Source: Cyanobium sp. Cruz CV13-4-11 (GTDB lineage: Bacteria; Cyanobacteriota; Cyanobacteriia; PCC-6307; Cyanobiaceae). From it: a DNA stretch of 64,000 nt. Made by a program: the position numbers and the translations under genes. The notes under the pieces are model-generated. The model was not told where the DNA came from. It did not search any database and saw nothing but the letters and a program-made list of their open reading frames with translations. Below are positions 8,590 through 17,517 of the stretch, piece after piece (the stretch's first letter is position 1; every line of letters begins with the position of its first letter). The DNA is taken from the NCBI RefSeq assembly GCF_024346055.1, contig NZ_JAGQCH010000002.1, positions 124,001-188,000 of the forward strand, in the 5' to 3' direction.

Positions 8590-8677
8590 CCGCCTGCTGG
8601 AGTGCGTTTGTCAAAGCATTGACGGCGGAGGTTAAGCGGTCAACCGGGATGGGCGTTTGTTGATGCCGCCGTGGCGC

Positions 8678-10102
8678 CTACTTGCCGATGCAGAAGCGGG
8701 AAAAGATCCGTTCCAGCACCGCCTCGCTCACCTCCTCGCCGGTGATGGCCCCGAGGCCGGCGATGGCGCCGCGCAGGTCGATGGTCCAGAAATCCCAGGG
8801 CAAGCCCTGGTCGGCAGCTTCCAGGCAGCGCGCCAGGCTGGAGGCCGCTGCCGCCGCCAGCTCCCGCTGGCGCCCGTTGAGGGCCACCTGCAAGCCCTGG
8901 AGCTCGCCGGCGCCGCAGAGACCCAGCAGGGCGGCCACCAGGCCGTCGCGGCCGGCGCCGGTGAGGGCGCTGATGCGCACCAGGGGCACCTCCGGCGGGG
9001 CGGACGGGACGACGGCAGGGGCGGCCCCCTCCGGCAGGGCATCGCACTTGTTGCCCACCAGCAGCAGGGGCACCCCCTCGGGCACCAGTGCCATCAGCGC
9101 CTGGTCGGCGGCCGACCAGCCGGCCAGCAGATCGAAGAGCAGCAGCACCGCATCGGCTCCCGCCAGGGCCTGGCGGCTGCGTTCGATGCCCAGCAGCTCC
9201 ACCCGGTCGTCCGTGGGTCGGATCCCGGCGGTGTCGAGCAGGGTGAGGGGCACCCCATCGAGCACCAGGTCGCTTTCGAGCAGGTCGCGGGTGGTGCCCG
9301 GCAGGTCGGTGACGATGGCCCGCTCGCGGCGGCTGAGCAGGTTGAGCAGGCTGGATTTGCCCACGTTGGGCCGGCCGACGATGGCCACCCGCAGGCCCTC
9401 GCGCAGCAGCTCCCCCTGGCGGGATTCGGCCACCAGCCGCTCCAGCTCGCCCCGCACCGCCTCCAGTTCGGCCCGCACCAGCGTCCCGTCGAGGGGGGGC
9501 AGGTCCTCCTCGAAGTCGACCCGGGCCTCCAGCTCGGCCAGCTGGTCGAGCAGGCGCTCCCGCAGGCCGCCGATGCGGCGCTGCAGACCGCCGTCGATGC
9601 CCGCCATGGCCAGCTCGGCCGCCCGGCGGCTGCGGGCGGCGATCATCTCGACGATCGCCTCGGCGCGGGTGAGGTCGAGGCGGCCGTTGAGGAAGGCCCG
9701 CTGGCTGAACTCCCCGGCCCCGGCCAGGCGGGCGCCCGCGGCCAGCACCAGCTCCAGCACCCGCCGCACGGCGACCAGGCCCCCATGGCAGTGGAGCTCC
9801 ACCACATCCTCGCGCGTGAAGCTGCGGGGGGCCCGCATCAGCAGCAGCAGGGCCTCATCCACCCGCCGGCCATCGGCCGGGTCCACCACATGGCCGTACA
9901 GGACCCGGTGGCTCCCCCAGGACTGGGCACCAGGGGCCACGAACAGGCGCCGACCGATCGCCTCGGCCGTCGGACCGGAGAGCCGCACGATCGCCACGCT
10001 GCCGGCCCCGGCGGCGACGGCGGTGGCGATGGCGGCGATGGTATCCCCGTTAGGGTTCGACCCATCTGTGCCCTCACCCCGCGTCACTGGATCGCATGGC
10101 AC
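8678..10102 (-). CDS. mnmE: tRNA modification GTPase MnmE
   Basis: With MnmG it installs (carboxymethyl)aminomethyl groups on wobble U34 of some tRNAs; cytosolic. About 470 residues: an N-terminal formyl-THF-binding domain (DTIAAIATAVAAGAGSVAIVR), a helical domain holding an inserted G domain with GRPNVGKSS (G1), DTAGIRPTDD (G3) and NKCD (G4), and the conserved C-terminal CIGK whose Cys is catalytic. No ATG is available before DTIAA. A GTG at 10102 has a GGGGGCG ahead of it and overlaps the divergent gene by seven bases; a GTG at 10087 would remove the overlap. Confidence 0.95.
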   Translation of the reverse strand: MPCDPVTRGEGTDGSNPNGDTIAAIATAVAAGAGSVAIVRLSGPTAEAIGRRLFVAPGAQSWGSHRVLYGHVVDPADGRRVDEALLLLMRAPRSFTREDVVELHCHGGLVAVRRVLELVLAAGARLAGAGEFSQRAFLNGRLDLTRAEAIVEMIAARSRRAAELAMAGIDGGLQRRIGGLRERLLDQLAELEARVDFEEDLPPLDGTLVRAELEAVRGELERLVAESRQGELLREGLRVAIVGRPNVGKSSLLNLLSRRERAIVTDLPGTTRDLLESDLVLDGVPLTLLDTAGIRPTDDRVELLGIERSRQALAGADAVLLLFDLLAGWSAADQALMALVPEGVPLLLVGNKCDALPEGAAPAVVPSAPPEVPLVRISALTGAGRDGLVAALLGLCGAGELQGLQVALNGRQRELAAAAASSLARCLEAADQGLPWDFWTIDLRGAIAGLGAITGEEVSEAVLERIFSRFCIGK

Positions 10103-10581
10103 CGTTTCGCCCCCAGTCTCTATCCCTGCCGCGGCTGGTGCGGACCGTGCGACGAAAGCTGCGCCAGGCGATCGAATGGATCTGGCGCCAGGAGGGCAGC
10201 CACGGCCAGCGGGCCCGGGGGCTGGCGGCGGGGGTGTTCATGGGCTGCTTTCCGATCTTCGGCTTCCAGACCCTGCTGGGGGTGGCGCTGGCCAGCCTGG
10301 TGCGGGGCAACCACCTCCTGGCCGCCGCCGGAACCTGGATCAGCAATCCGATCACCGACGTGCCGATGATCTGGTTCAACTATCAGCTGGGCAGTCTGTT
10401 GCTGGGACCCGGCAAGGGCTGGCCAGGCGGTCCGCTGCTGCATCACGAGACCCTGCGCCAGCTCGGTTGGGATTTCACCTCCCGGCTGCTGCTCGGTTCG
10501 GCCGTTGTGGGCGTCGTGCTGGCTCCCCTCAGCGGCCTCCTGTGCCTGCGCTGGCTGCAACGCCGCCAGCGGGCCTCCTGA
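10096..10581 (+). CDS. DUF2062 domain membrane protein
   Basis: 161 residues with a basic N-terminus, then FMGCFPIFGFQTLLG and WISNPIT followed by P-M-I-W-F-N-Y, the typical glycine/proline/aromatic pattern of DUF2062 proteins, and three or four membrane segments. The family is widespread, sometimes fused to glycosyltransferases, and its role is unclear. The start overlaps the possible mnmE start on the opposite strand, so both must share a promoter zone inside each other's 5' ends. Confidence 0.8.
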   Translation: MAPFRPQSLSLPRLVRTVRRKLRQAIEWIWRQEGSHGQRARGLAAGVFMGCFPIFGFQTLLGVALASLVRGNHLLAAAGTWISNPITDVPMIWFNYQLGSLLLGPGKGWPGGPLLHHETLRQLGWDFTSRLLLGSAVVGVVLAPLSGLLCLRWLQRRQRAS

Positions 10582-10596
10582 GGAAGGCGGACAGCC

Positions 10597-10785
10597 TCAG
10601 GACTCGGCCAGCCCCGGAAACACCATCAGGTCGATGTGGCCACCGGCGGGCTGGCGCCATTCGCGAAATTCCGCCGCCAGGGCCCTGTGCTCGTGGTCGA
10701 GCGATTGCGACTCCAGATCCTGCAGGCGCTGATGCACCAGATCGAGCGTGTTGTCGATGAGCTGGGCAGCCTGTTCGGAAGTCAT
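10597..10785 (-). CDS. conserved-looking small protein, function unknown
   Basis: 62 residues from the ATG at 10785: a mostly helical, charged protein (TSEQAAQLIDNTLDLVHQ at the N-terminus, then EHRALAAEFREWRQ) ending in a hydrophobic LMVFPGL stretch. No cysteine, signal peptide or membrane helix. The frame is open up to 10920, but that would overlap selO by 22 bases and adds low-quality sequence. It lies downstream of selO on the same strand and ends 15 bases from the converging DUF2062 gene. I do not recognise the family. Confidence 0.6.
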   Translation of the reverse strand: MTSEQAAQLIDNTLDLVHQRLQDLESQSLDHEHRALAAEFREWRQPAGGHIDLMVFPGLAES

Positions 10786-10898
10786 GGCATCGCTGCGATG
10801 GAGAAAAGCCTGAGCTTCGAGGTGTTGTAGAAGACGCCGCCCTGGTGGGCTGTAGCCCCTGACACGGGCCATCTCCCCCGTCGGCGGACCCGCACCGA

Positions 10899-12164
10899 TC
10901 ACACCGTCTGCGCCAGCCACTGCTGCAGCGGCGTCCAGTCGTCCCCCGCATCAATAGCCGCCCAGAGGCGCTCGATCACCGGCCGAACCGGCGTTTCCGG
11001 CAGGTTCCAGCGCTGCAGGCAGGCGCTGATGGCCGCCCCGCCGGTGGTGCCGGAAGTGGCCGCCACGGCGTGGCTCCCATGCCACCAGGCGTCCCGCCAG
11101 GCGAGCCATTCGGCCCGCGGCGGGGCCGGGCCCTCGGGCACGAAGGGCGCCAGGTCGTCGGCCGTGGCCGGCAGCCCTCCCACCTGGATCCGTTCGGCTA
11201 GGGCGGTGAAAAAGCGGCCATAGGCCACGGGCCAGCCGGTCAGCAGCCGCAGGGTGGGGAGCACCGGATCGGGGAGGTCGGCCAGGGCCTCGGCCGGCAC
11301 CGGCCCCGCGTCGAAGCCGAGGCGGCGGCGCAGGCAGCGGCGGTAGTGGACGTCGTAAACCTCGCCGAACGGCTCCAGCGCCGCCTCCAGGGGAGCCCGG
11401 GGCAGCAGCATCGCCAGGGGCTCCTGCAGCAGCCGCAGATTGTGCTGGCAGACGAGCGGCTGGCGGCCGTAGGCGTAGAGGCCGTTGTGGTCGAAGTAGG
11501 CGGCGGTGAAGCCCGGATCCCAGGCGTCCAGGAAGGCGAAGGGGCCGTAGTCGAAGCTCTCCCCCGCCAGCGACATGTTGTCGGTGTTGAGCACCCCGTG
11601 GGTGAACCCCGCCACCATCCATTCGGCCGCCAGGTGCGCCACCCGCTGGACCAGTTCGCCATAGAAGGCCAGCAGCAGTTGTTCGCCATCGCCGTGGATC
11701 GCCGGCAGATGGGGGTAGTGGATGGCCACCACATGGCGCAGCAACCGCTCCAGCTGGGCCGGCTGGCGCAGGAAGAGCAGTCGCTCGCAGGTGCCGAAGC
11801 GCAGATGGGTGCGGGCCAGGCGCACCATCACCGCACTGCGGGTGGGGGAGGGCTCATCGCCGCGCCAGAGATCTTCGCCGGTTTCGATCAGTGAGAGGGT
11901 GCGGCTGGTGGTGACCCCGAGGCGCTGCAGGGCCTCGCTGGCGATCACCTCCCGCACCCCTCCCTTGAGCGTGAGGCGCCCGTCTCCGCCGCGGCTCCAG
12001 GGGGTGGTGCCGGAGCCCTTGGTGCCCAGGTCCTGCAGCTGGCCGTAGCGATCGCGCAGCTGGCCGTAGAGAAATCCGCGGCCATCCCCCAGCAGGGGGT
12101 TGTAAATGCCGAACTGATAGCCGTGGTATCGCAGGCCCAGCAGGGGGTTGGGGCGGGCGGACAT
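10899..12164 (-). CDS. selO: SelO/YdiU-family pseudokinase (protein adenylyltransferase), N-terminally short
   Basis: 421 residues. SelO proteins have a kinase-like fold and transfer AMP to Ser, Thr or Tyr of other proteins. Visible are YHGYQFGIYNPLLGDGRG, TKGSGTTPWSRGGDGRL with the nucleotide-binding Lys and Arg, GVREVIASEAL, and HGVLNTDNMSLAGESFDYGPF holding the catalytic Asn and Asp. Family members normally carry about 70-90 residues before the Y-x-G-x-Q-F motif; here it starts at about residue 13. No frame upstream on this strand restores the missing part. The product may be a truncated but active form, or a decaying gene. Confidence 0.85.
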   Translation of the reverse strand: MSARPNPLLGLRYHGYQFGIYNPLLGDGRGFLYGQLRDRYGQLQDLGTKGSGTTPWSRGGDGRLTLKGGVREVIASEALQRLGVTTSRTLSLIETGEDLWRGDEPSPTRSAVMVRLARTHLRFGTCERLLFLRQPAQLERLLRHVVAIHYPHLPAIHGDGEQLLLAFYGELVQRVAHLAAEWMVAGFTHGVLNTDNMSLAGESFDYGPFAFLDAWDPGFTAAYFDHNGLYAYGRQPLVCQHNLRLLQEPLAMLLPRAPLEAALEPFGEVYDVHYRRCLRRRLGFDAGPVPAEALADLPDPVLPTLRLLTGWPVAYGRFFTALAERIQVGGLPATADDLAPFVPEGPAPPRAEWLAWRDAWWHGSHAVAATSGTTGGAAISACLQRWNLPETPVRPVIERLWAAIDAGDDWTPLQQWLAQTV

Positions 12165-12533
12165 GGGCGATGCCGGGATCGCGCCGACCCTAGGGAGCAG
12201 GGCGGGGCCGGGCCGGGGCCGGGCAAAACGGCGGGTGCCCGTGGTGATGCCGCCGGGTCCTCCATGGCAGTGGCCTCCGGTTCATGGAGGTCCTGCGGCT
12301 GCGGATCCAGGGTCTCGACGTGGAGCGCAGGCCGATCACGGTGCAGAGCGGCAAAGCAGAGCAGCAAAGGGGAGAAGAAAGGCCTCTCACTGATCTGGCG
12401 GCGGGGTGGGGAAAGGTGGCTCTGCCCCACTCTCTGGCTCGCCACCAGGAGGTGCGGCGTGCGGAGCCCATCCCAGTTCCGCAGATGCGGCCAGACTGAG
12501 AAGACCCACCCACCAGAGCCAGGAGCCGTCGAG
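12165..12533. other. 369-base divergent intergenic region
   Basis: It separates selO (minus) from the first DUF1254 gene (plus). It contains short G/C runs (GGCCGGGGCCGGGC near 12205-12225) and open frames on both strands that resemble no protein. The usual SelO N-terminus is not encoded here in any frame. Promoters for both flanking genes probably lie in it, but I see no clear boxes. Confidence 0.4.
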
Positions 12534-14044
12534 ATGAGGTCGTCAAACCAACTAGGCACTGGCCTGGCCGTGGCAGCCATTGTTGCAAGCTTTGGCACCG
12601 CTGCGACAGCTCAGACCTTCAAGATGACAACGTCAGTTGCGCCTGGAGTTGCCACCCCTGACCGTCTCGAGACTTCTATCGGCACATTGAATCTCATCGA
12701 TGGCTTTCCGAAGCCGGACACAATCGAGAAGATCTACGACAACCTGGATCGGTCCCGCGCCTTGCAGGCCTATCTGCTGGCCATCCCGATGGTGAATCAG
12801 GCCGGCAGGCGCGAATCGCTGCGCAAGTTCGGCCCCGTTAACACGACCAACGTGATCTGGGAGAACCTGGTAGATCCCAGGACGGTGGAACTCACGGCCA
12901 ACGACAACACCGTCTACAGCTTCATTTGGCTTGACACCAGAAAGGGGCCATTGGTGCTCGAAGTTCCCCCCAAGGTGCTGGGTGCTGTCAATGACTTCTG
13001 GTATCGCTGGGTGGCCGACATCGGCATCACGGGAGCCGACAAAGGCGCGGGCGGCAAGTACCTGTTCCTGCCCCCTGGGTATCAGGGCACCATCCCGCAA
13101 GGCTATGGTGTTGTGAGACCAAGAACCTACGGCAACTGGCTGTTCTTCCGCTCCTTTTTAGTGGATGGTTCCACCAAACCAGGCGTGGAATCGGTCAAGG
13201 CGAATCTGAAGATCTACCAACTCTCCAATGCTGCCAACCCACCGGCGATCAAGTTTGCCAATGCCTCTGGTGTGCCGGCCAACTTCGTGGCTCCCGGGGA
13301 CTACTCCTTCTGGGCACTCCTCAACCAGGTGATTCAGGAGGAGCCTTCCTCCGGCTCCGATCCCACGACGCTCGGACTCTTCGCTTCGATCGGAATTGTC
13401 AAAGGCAAGCCCTTCAACCCCAACGAGCGCTGGAAGAAGATTCTCGCCGACGCCGCCAACATCGGTGCCGTGACGGCACGAACCATTGCCCTCAAGATTC
13501 GGGAATCTGAAGCCTTCTTTTATCCAAATATCTCCTGGCGATTGCCGTTCTTTGGTGGTTATAAGTTCGAAGCCTCCCCTGGCGTGGCCAACCTTGATGG
13601 CTCCATTTTTATTATTACTTCGCAACCGGTGTCACGCCGGCCATGGAAGAAAAGATTGTTGGCAAGGGCTCCCAGTATCCCTGGGCCTCACTGGATTCAA
13701 AGGGCGACCGCCTGGATGGCAGCAAAACCTACAGGCTGCGCCTGCCGCCCAACATCCCAGTGGCAGATTTCTGGTCTGTGATCGTTTATGACACCCAGAC
13801 GCGTTCCATGCTGCAGACAGACCAGAAAGCCCCGAGTGTCAGCAGCCAGGACCAGGGAATCAAAACCAATGCCGACGGCTCTGTTGATGTTTGGTTTGGG
13901 CCCAAGCCCCCTGTTGGCTTCGAGAACAACTGGGTTCAGACGATCCCTGGCAAGGGCTGGTTCACGCTTCTGCGCCTCTATGGACCGTTAGAAGCATGGT
14001 TCAATAAAACCTGGCGTCCAGGCCCAATCCAGTTGCAGCCGTGA
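12534..14044 (+). pseudogene. DUF1254/DUF1214 domain secreted protein, one-base frameshift
   Basis: An ATG at 12534, nine bases after a GGAG site, starts a signal peptide (AAIVASFGTAATAQ) and a DUF1254 domain (ALQAYLLAIP, LTANDNTVYSFIWLD, DKGAGGKYLFLPPGY). The frame fails at a run of five T at 13606-13610. Reading continues one base back as YYYFATGVTPAMEEK, then the DUF1214 domain (GSKTYRLRLPP, DFWSVIVYD, NNWVQTIPGKGWFTLLRLYGP) to the TGA at 14044. Six T would restore a 503-residue protein. This could be a sequencing error, a real lesion or slippage. First of three tandem paralogs; biochemical role unknown. Confidence 0.85.
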
Positions 14045-14218
14045 TGCAGCCATCCACGTCGAAGCCTTCACTCTGATTGAGCACCCAACAACGCCATTCA
14101 CCTGGGCAGCCCCCGCATGGCTTTGGCGTCCTCCCCCAGCGTCTTGTGGCCAGGTGATGGCACGCGCTGGCTGGGCCATTGCCAAATGAGCAGTTATATT
14201 AACCACTGACTCAACGAC

Positions 14219-15697
14219 ATGAAGCCCTTGCTCATTCGGAATTCGCTGATCGCCGGCCTTGCCAGTCTCAGCCTCTTCAGTGGCGTGCAAGCCAAGCAGC
14301 CTGCAGCACCTGATGTCCAACAGACAAGACTTGGTGGTCTTCAGTGGGAGAATGGCTATCCCAGCAAGTCCACGGTTCAGAAGCTCTACGACGAGCTGGA
14401 TTTCCAACGGGCTACCCAGGCTTACCTCTGGGCCTTGCCTGCGGTGGGCTTCAAGACGCTCTACGACGCCCAGGCAAAAACCTTCGGTGCCAGAAATGGC
14501 GATGTGGTGCTCTATCAGACCCTGAAGGACAAGGCGGGGATGCTCACGCCAAACATCACCACGCTCTATGCCTTCAGTTTCTGGGATCTCGGCAAGCAGG
14601 GTCCACTGGTGGTGGAGGTGCCTGCCGGCCTCACCGCCGGTGGGGTCATGGACATCTGGCAGCAGCCGATCACCGATATGGGCCAGACCGGCCCGGACAA
14701 GGGAGCCGGCGGTAAGTACCTCATCCTTCCACCGGGCAGCCCGGAGATCGCCGCTCCCGGGTTTCGGATCGTGCGCTCCCCCAGCAACCAGATCTGGTTC
14801 GGCACCCGCGGCCTCGATCCCGATAAGGCGGCTGCGGAAGCCACCGTGCGGCAGCATCGCCTCTATGGCTGGAACCAGCGGGCCAATCCCCCCGTGAGCG
14901 CCTACATCCCAGTGGCGGGACGACCCTGGCAATCGGCCCAACCGGCCACTCTCGACTACTGGCGTCTGCTCAGCGAGCTCTATGCCAACGAGCCCGTGGC
15001 GCCTCGCGACCGCATGATGTTCGGCATGCTGGCGCCCCTGGGGATCATGGCGGGACAGCCATTCAGCCCCGATGCGCGCCAGGCGAAGCTGCTGACCGAA
15101 TCGGCCCAGGTGGGTGAGCTGATGGCCCGCACCATCGCCTTCGACAAGCGCACACCCGGCGCCACGGTGTATCCCGGCAAGCACTGGGAGTACGCCGTGC
15201 TGTTCGATCTCGATCAGGAATCCCCCGACAAGCGTCGGGTGCAGTTCGACGAACGCGCCTCCTGGTTCTACGAGGCCATCGGCATGTCCAGCGGCATGCA
15301 GGGTCGCCTCCTGGGCTTCGGCCAGGTCTACCTTGAAGCCTCCAAGGACAAGGCCGGGCGTTGGCTCGATGGCGGCAAGACCTACCGGATGCGTGTGCCT
15401 GCCAACCCGCCCGTGAAGCAGTTCTGGTCGGTCACTCTCTACGACAACGTCAGCCGCGGACCGTTGATCACTGACCAGGGGGCCGCCGACCTGAGCTCCC
15501 GCAAGCCGAACCTTGTCGCCAATGGCGACGGGTCGGTGGACGTGTTTTTCGCACCGGTGCAGCCGGCCGGGGCCAGCAACTGGATCAAAACCACCCCTGG
15601 CAAAGGCTGGTTCGCCTACTTCCGCTTTTACGGCCCCACCGAGCCCTATTTCAGCAAGGCCTGGCAACTCAACGACATCGAAGTGCTCAAGCCCTGA
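14219..15697 (+). CDS. DUF1254/DUF1214 domain secreted protein
   Basis: 492 residues, full length. Signal peptide (residues 1-25: LIAGLASLSLFSGVQAK), then DUF1254 (ATQAYLWALPAVGFKTLY, LTPNITTLYAFSFWDL, DKGAGGKYLILPPGSP) and C-terminal DUF1214 (GGKTYRMRVPANPPVKQFWS, TPGKGWFAYFRFYGPTEPYF). It is a clear paralog of the frameshifted gene 174 bases upstream. Proteins of this family are exported or envelope-linked in bacteria and also occur in large DNA viruses; their function is not established. Possibly in one transcript with both neighbours. Confidence 0.88.
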   Translation: MKPLLIRNSLIAGLASLSLFSGVQAKQPAAPDVQQTRLGGLQWENGYPSKSTVQKLYDELDFQRATQAYLWALPAVGFKTLYDAQAKTFGARNGDVVLYQTLKDKAGMLTPNITTLYAFSFWDLGKQGPLVVEVPAGLTAGGVMDIWQQPITDMGQTGPDKGAGGKYLILPPGSPEIAAPGFRIVRSPSNQIWFGTRGLDPDKAAAEATVRQHRLYGWNQRANPPVSAYIPVAGRPWQSAQPATLDYWRLLSELYANEPVAPRDRMMFGMLAPLGIMAGQPFSPDARQAKLLTESAQVGELMARTIAFDKRTPGATVYPGKHWEYAVLFDLDQESPDKRRVQFDERASWFYEAIGMSSGMQGRLLGFGQVYLEASKDKAGRWLDGGKTYRMRVPANPPVKQFWSVTLYDNVSRGPLITDQGAADLSSRKPNLVANGDGSVDVFFAPVQPAGASNWIKTTPGKGWFAYFRFYGPTEPYFSKAWQLNDIEVLKP

Positions 15698-15754
15698 GGC
15701 CTCCTTTGGCCTGGACGCCTGCCCTCGCATCCCACAACCCACCCAACCAACACG

Positions 15755-17215
15755 ATGGTCCCTACCCCCAGTCGGCCTGCTGTCGCCTTCATCGCCGCCG
15801 CCCTGATGGCCGCCCTACCGCTGACTCCCCATGGGGTCCTGGCGGCGCCACAGGCTTCGGCAACAGTTGCCAATTCCTCCGGCCGGCCCGCACCCCTCAG
15901 CACCGCCGAAGCCCGCGCCATCGCCAAGGAAGCCTGGCTCTACGCCTATGCCCCCCTGCAGGGTTACCAGACCCTCTGGAATCAAACTCAGAACAAGGCG
16001 TTTGCTGGCTATGTGGGTGGTTTCAATCAGTTCCGCCACTACGCCCGCTCTGCCACCCCTGACGACACAGACATCGTCACCCCCAACAACGACACACCCT
16101 ATTCGTGGGCCTGGCTGGATCTGCGCGCCGAGCCAATCGTGCTGTCGCTTCCGGCCGTGCCGGCGCCGCGTTACTACGTGAATCAGTGGTTTGATCTCTA
16201 CACCCACAACTTCGCCTACACCGGCGTTCGCGCCACCGGACGTGGGGCCGGCACTTATCTCTTTGCAGGTCCCCGCTGGAATGGCACCGTGCCGAAGGGC
16301 ATCACCAAAGTGTTTCGCGCTGAAACCGATTTCATCGGTACTCTCACCCGCACCCAACTCAACGGACCGGCTGACATACCTGCGCTGCAGGCGGTGCAGG
16401 CCCAGTACATCCTCACTCCCCTATCCCGTTTCACTGGGACTGGGGCCCCACCCGCCGCACCGCCGGTGGCCTGGCCCGCCTGGGATACCACCAAAGCAGA
16501 GGGAATCGGCTTCATCGCCTACCTCAATGCCCTGCTGCCGTTCATGCCCACCGTCCCATCGGAGCGCGAGATGATGGCCCGCTTTGCCCGGATCGGCATC
16601 GGTCCGGGGCTTCCGTTTAATCCAGCCCGCCTTGATCCGGCGATTCGCACCGCCATTGAGGAGGGGGTTGCCAGCGCCGCCAAGGATCTCAAAGCGAAGG
16701 CCCTGACCCAAACAAGCTCCCAGGGGTTCTTCGGCACCAGACAGGAACTGGGGTCTGATTACCTCACGTTCCGCTCGATGGGAGCCATGCTGGGGATCTA
16801 TGGCAATAGCAGTGAAGAGGCCTTCTATGCCAGCCAGCAGACCGGAGCCGACGGCAAGGTGCTCGATGGGCGCAGGCGATGGGTGATGCGATTCGAGCCG
16901 GGCCAGCTGCCACCGGTGACGGAGTTCTGGTCGGTGACGATGTACAAGTTGCCCGAACGGCTACTTGTGAAGAATCCCATTCAACGCTATTCGATTGGTG
17001 ATCGCACATCAGGCCTGAAGCTGGGAGCTGATGGATCCCTGGAGATTTACATCCAAAGCGAAAAGCCAGGAACGGATAAAGTCTCGAATTGGCTGCCCGC
17101 TCCTGCTGGGCCCTTTTTCTTTGTGGCGCGTTTGTATGGTCCCAAGGGCCCAGTCCTGCAGGGGAAATGGACGCTGCCACGCTTGACAGAAGTCCGGGGG
17201 AAAGAAAGCCCTTAG
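15755..17215 (+). CDS. DUF1254/DUF1214 domain secreted protein, diverged paralog
   Basis: 486 residues with a signal peptide (AFIAAALMAALPLTPHGVLA) and the two-domain layout: DUF1254 (AKEAWLYAYAPLQGYQTLWN, VTPNNDTPYSWAWLDLRAEP, PRYYVNQWFDLYTHNFAYTG) and DUF1214 (RWVMRFEPGQLPPVTEFWSV, APAGPFFFVARLYGP). It is less like the first two than they are like each other, and belongs to the branch where the N-terminal helix is longer. The ATG at 15755 follows the previous stop by 57 bases. Function unknown. Confidence 0.88.
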   Translation: MVPTPSRPAVAFIAAALMAALPLTPHGVLAAPQASATVANSSGRPAPLSTAEARAIAKEAWLYAYAPLQGYQTLWNQTQNKAFAGYVGGFNQFRHYARSATPDDTDIVTPNNDTPYSWAWLDLRAEPIVLSLPAVPAPRYYVNQWFDLYTHNFAYTGVRATGRGAGTYLFAGPRWNGTVPKGITKVFRAETDFIGTLTRTQLNGPADIPALQAVQAQYILTPLSRFTGTGAPPAAPPVAWPAWDTTKAEGIGFIAYLNALLPFMPTVPSEREMMARFARIGIGPGLPFNPARLDPAIRTAIEEGVASAAKDLKAKALTQTSSQGFFGTRQELGSDYLTFRSMGAMLGIYGNSSEEAFYASQQTGADGKVLDGRRRWVMRFEPGQLPPVTEFWSVTMYKLPERLLVKNPIQRYSIGDRTSGLKLGADGSLEIYIQSEKPGTDKVSNWLPAPAGPFFFVARLYGPKGPVLQGKWTLPRLTEVRGKESP

Positions 17216-17517
17216 GCCATTCCTACAGGTTTCTGCCAAGCGACGCCATGCTGCACTGTCCATCGATCCTGCGACAGTTGCGCAACGATGGAGCCACCCA
17301 TCGGCTTTGGCGCCAGGTTGTTCTCCCTGGGGATGGCGGACTTCTACCGGATATTTCCATTGAGCGCTAAATAGGAGGTAATTGATTCTCTCAACTGCGA
17401 AGACTCCCCTGGACCCATCGGAGCAGCGGCCTGCAGCAGATATGCAGTGGCAGCTTCCATCCAAAGATTTCTGCATAAGGTAAAAGGTGTGGAAGACTCG
17501 AAGGTGAAGGTAAAGAG
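17216..17517. other. 302-base intergenic region, comparatively A/T-rich
   Basis: It lies between the DUF1254 group and the glycosyltransferase gene. It has A/T-richer patches, including an isolated AGGAGGT at about 17373-17379 with no good start codon at the right distance; the best reading there is a short frame from TTG that I do not trust. A site AAGGTAAAGAG directly precedes the ATG at 17518 and probably serves the glycosyltransferase. No RNA gene seen. Confidence 0.4.

Noticed and set aside
8682..10760. Long open plus-strand frames opposite mnmE
   Set aside because: Composition is dominated by Ser/Arg/Ala and matches no fold; the minus strand encodes a full MnmE.
12165..12598. Search for the missing SelO N-terminus in other minus-strand frames
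   Set aside because: None of the frames shows the expected N-terminal sequence, so a simple frameshift does not explain the short SelO.
14090..14165. Imperfect inverted repeat (CCATTCACCTGG with CCAGGTGATGG) as a terminator between two DUF1254 genes
   Set aside because: The arms are about 45 bases apart with a mismatch and no U-run; not convincing as a hairpin terminator.
17373..17475. AGGAGGT followed by a short frame from TTG
   Set aside because: Spacing to the TTG is too short, no ATG or GTG start is available, and the peptide resembles nothing.
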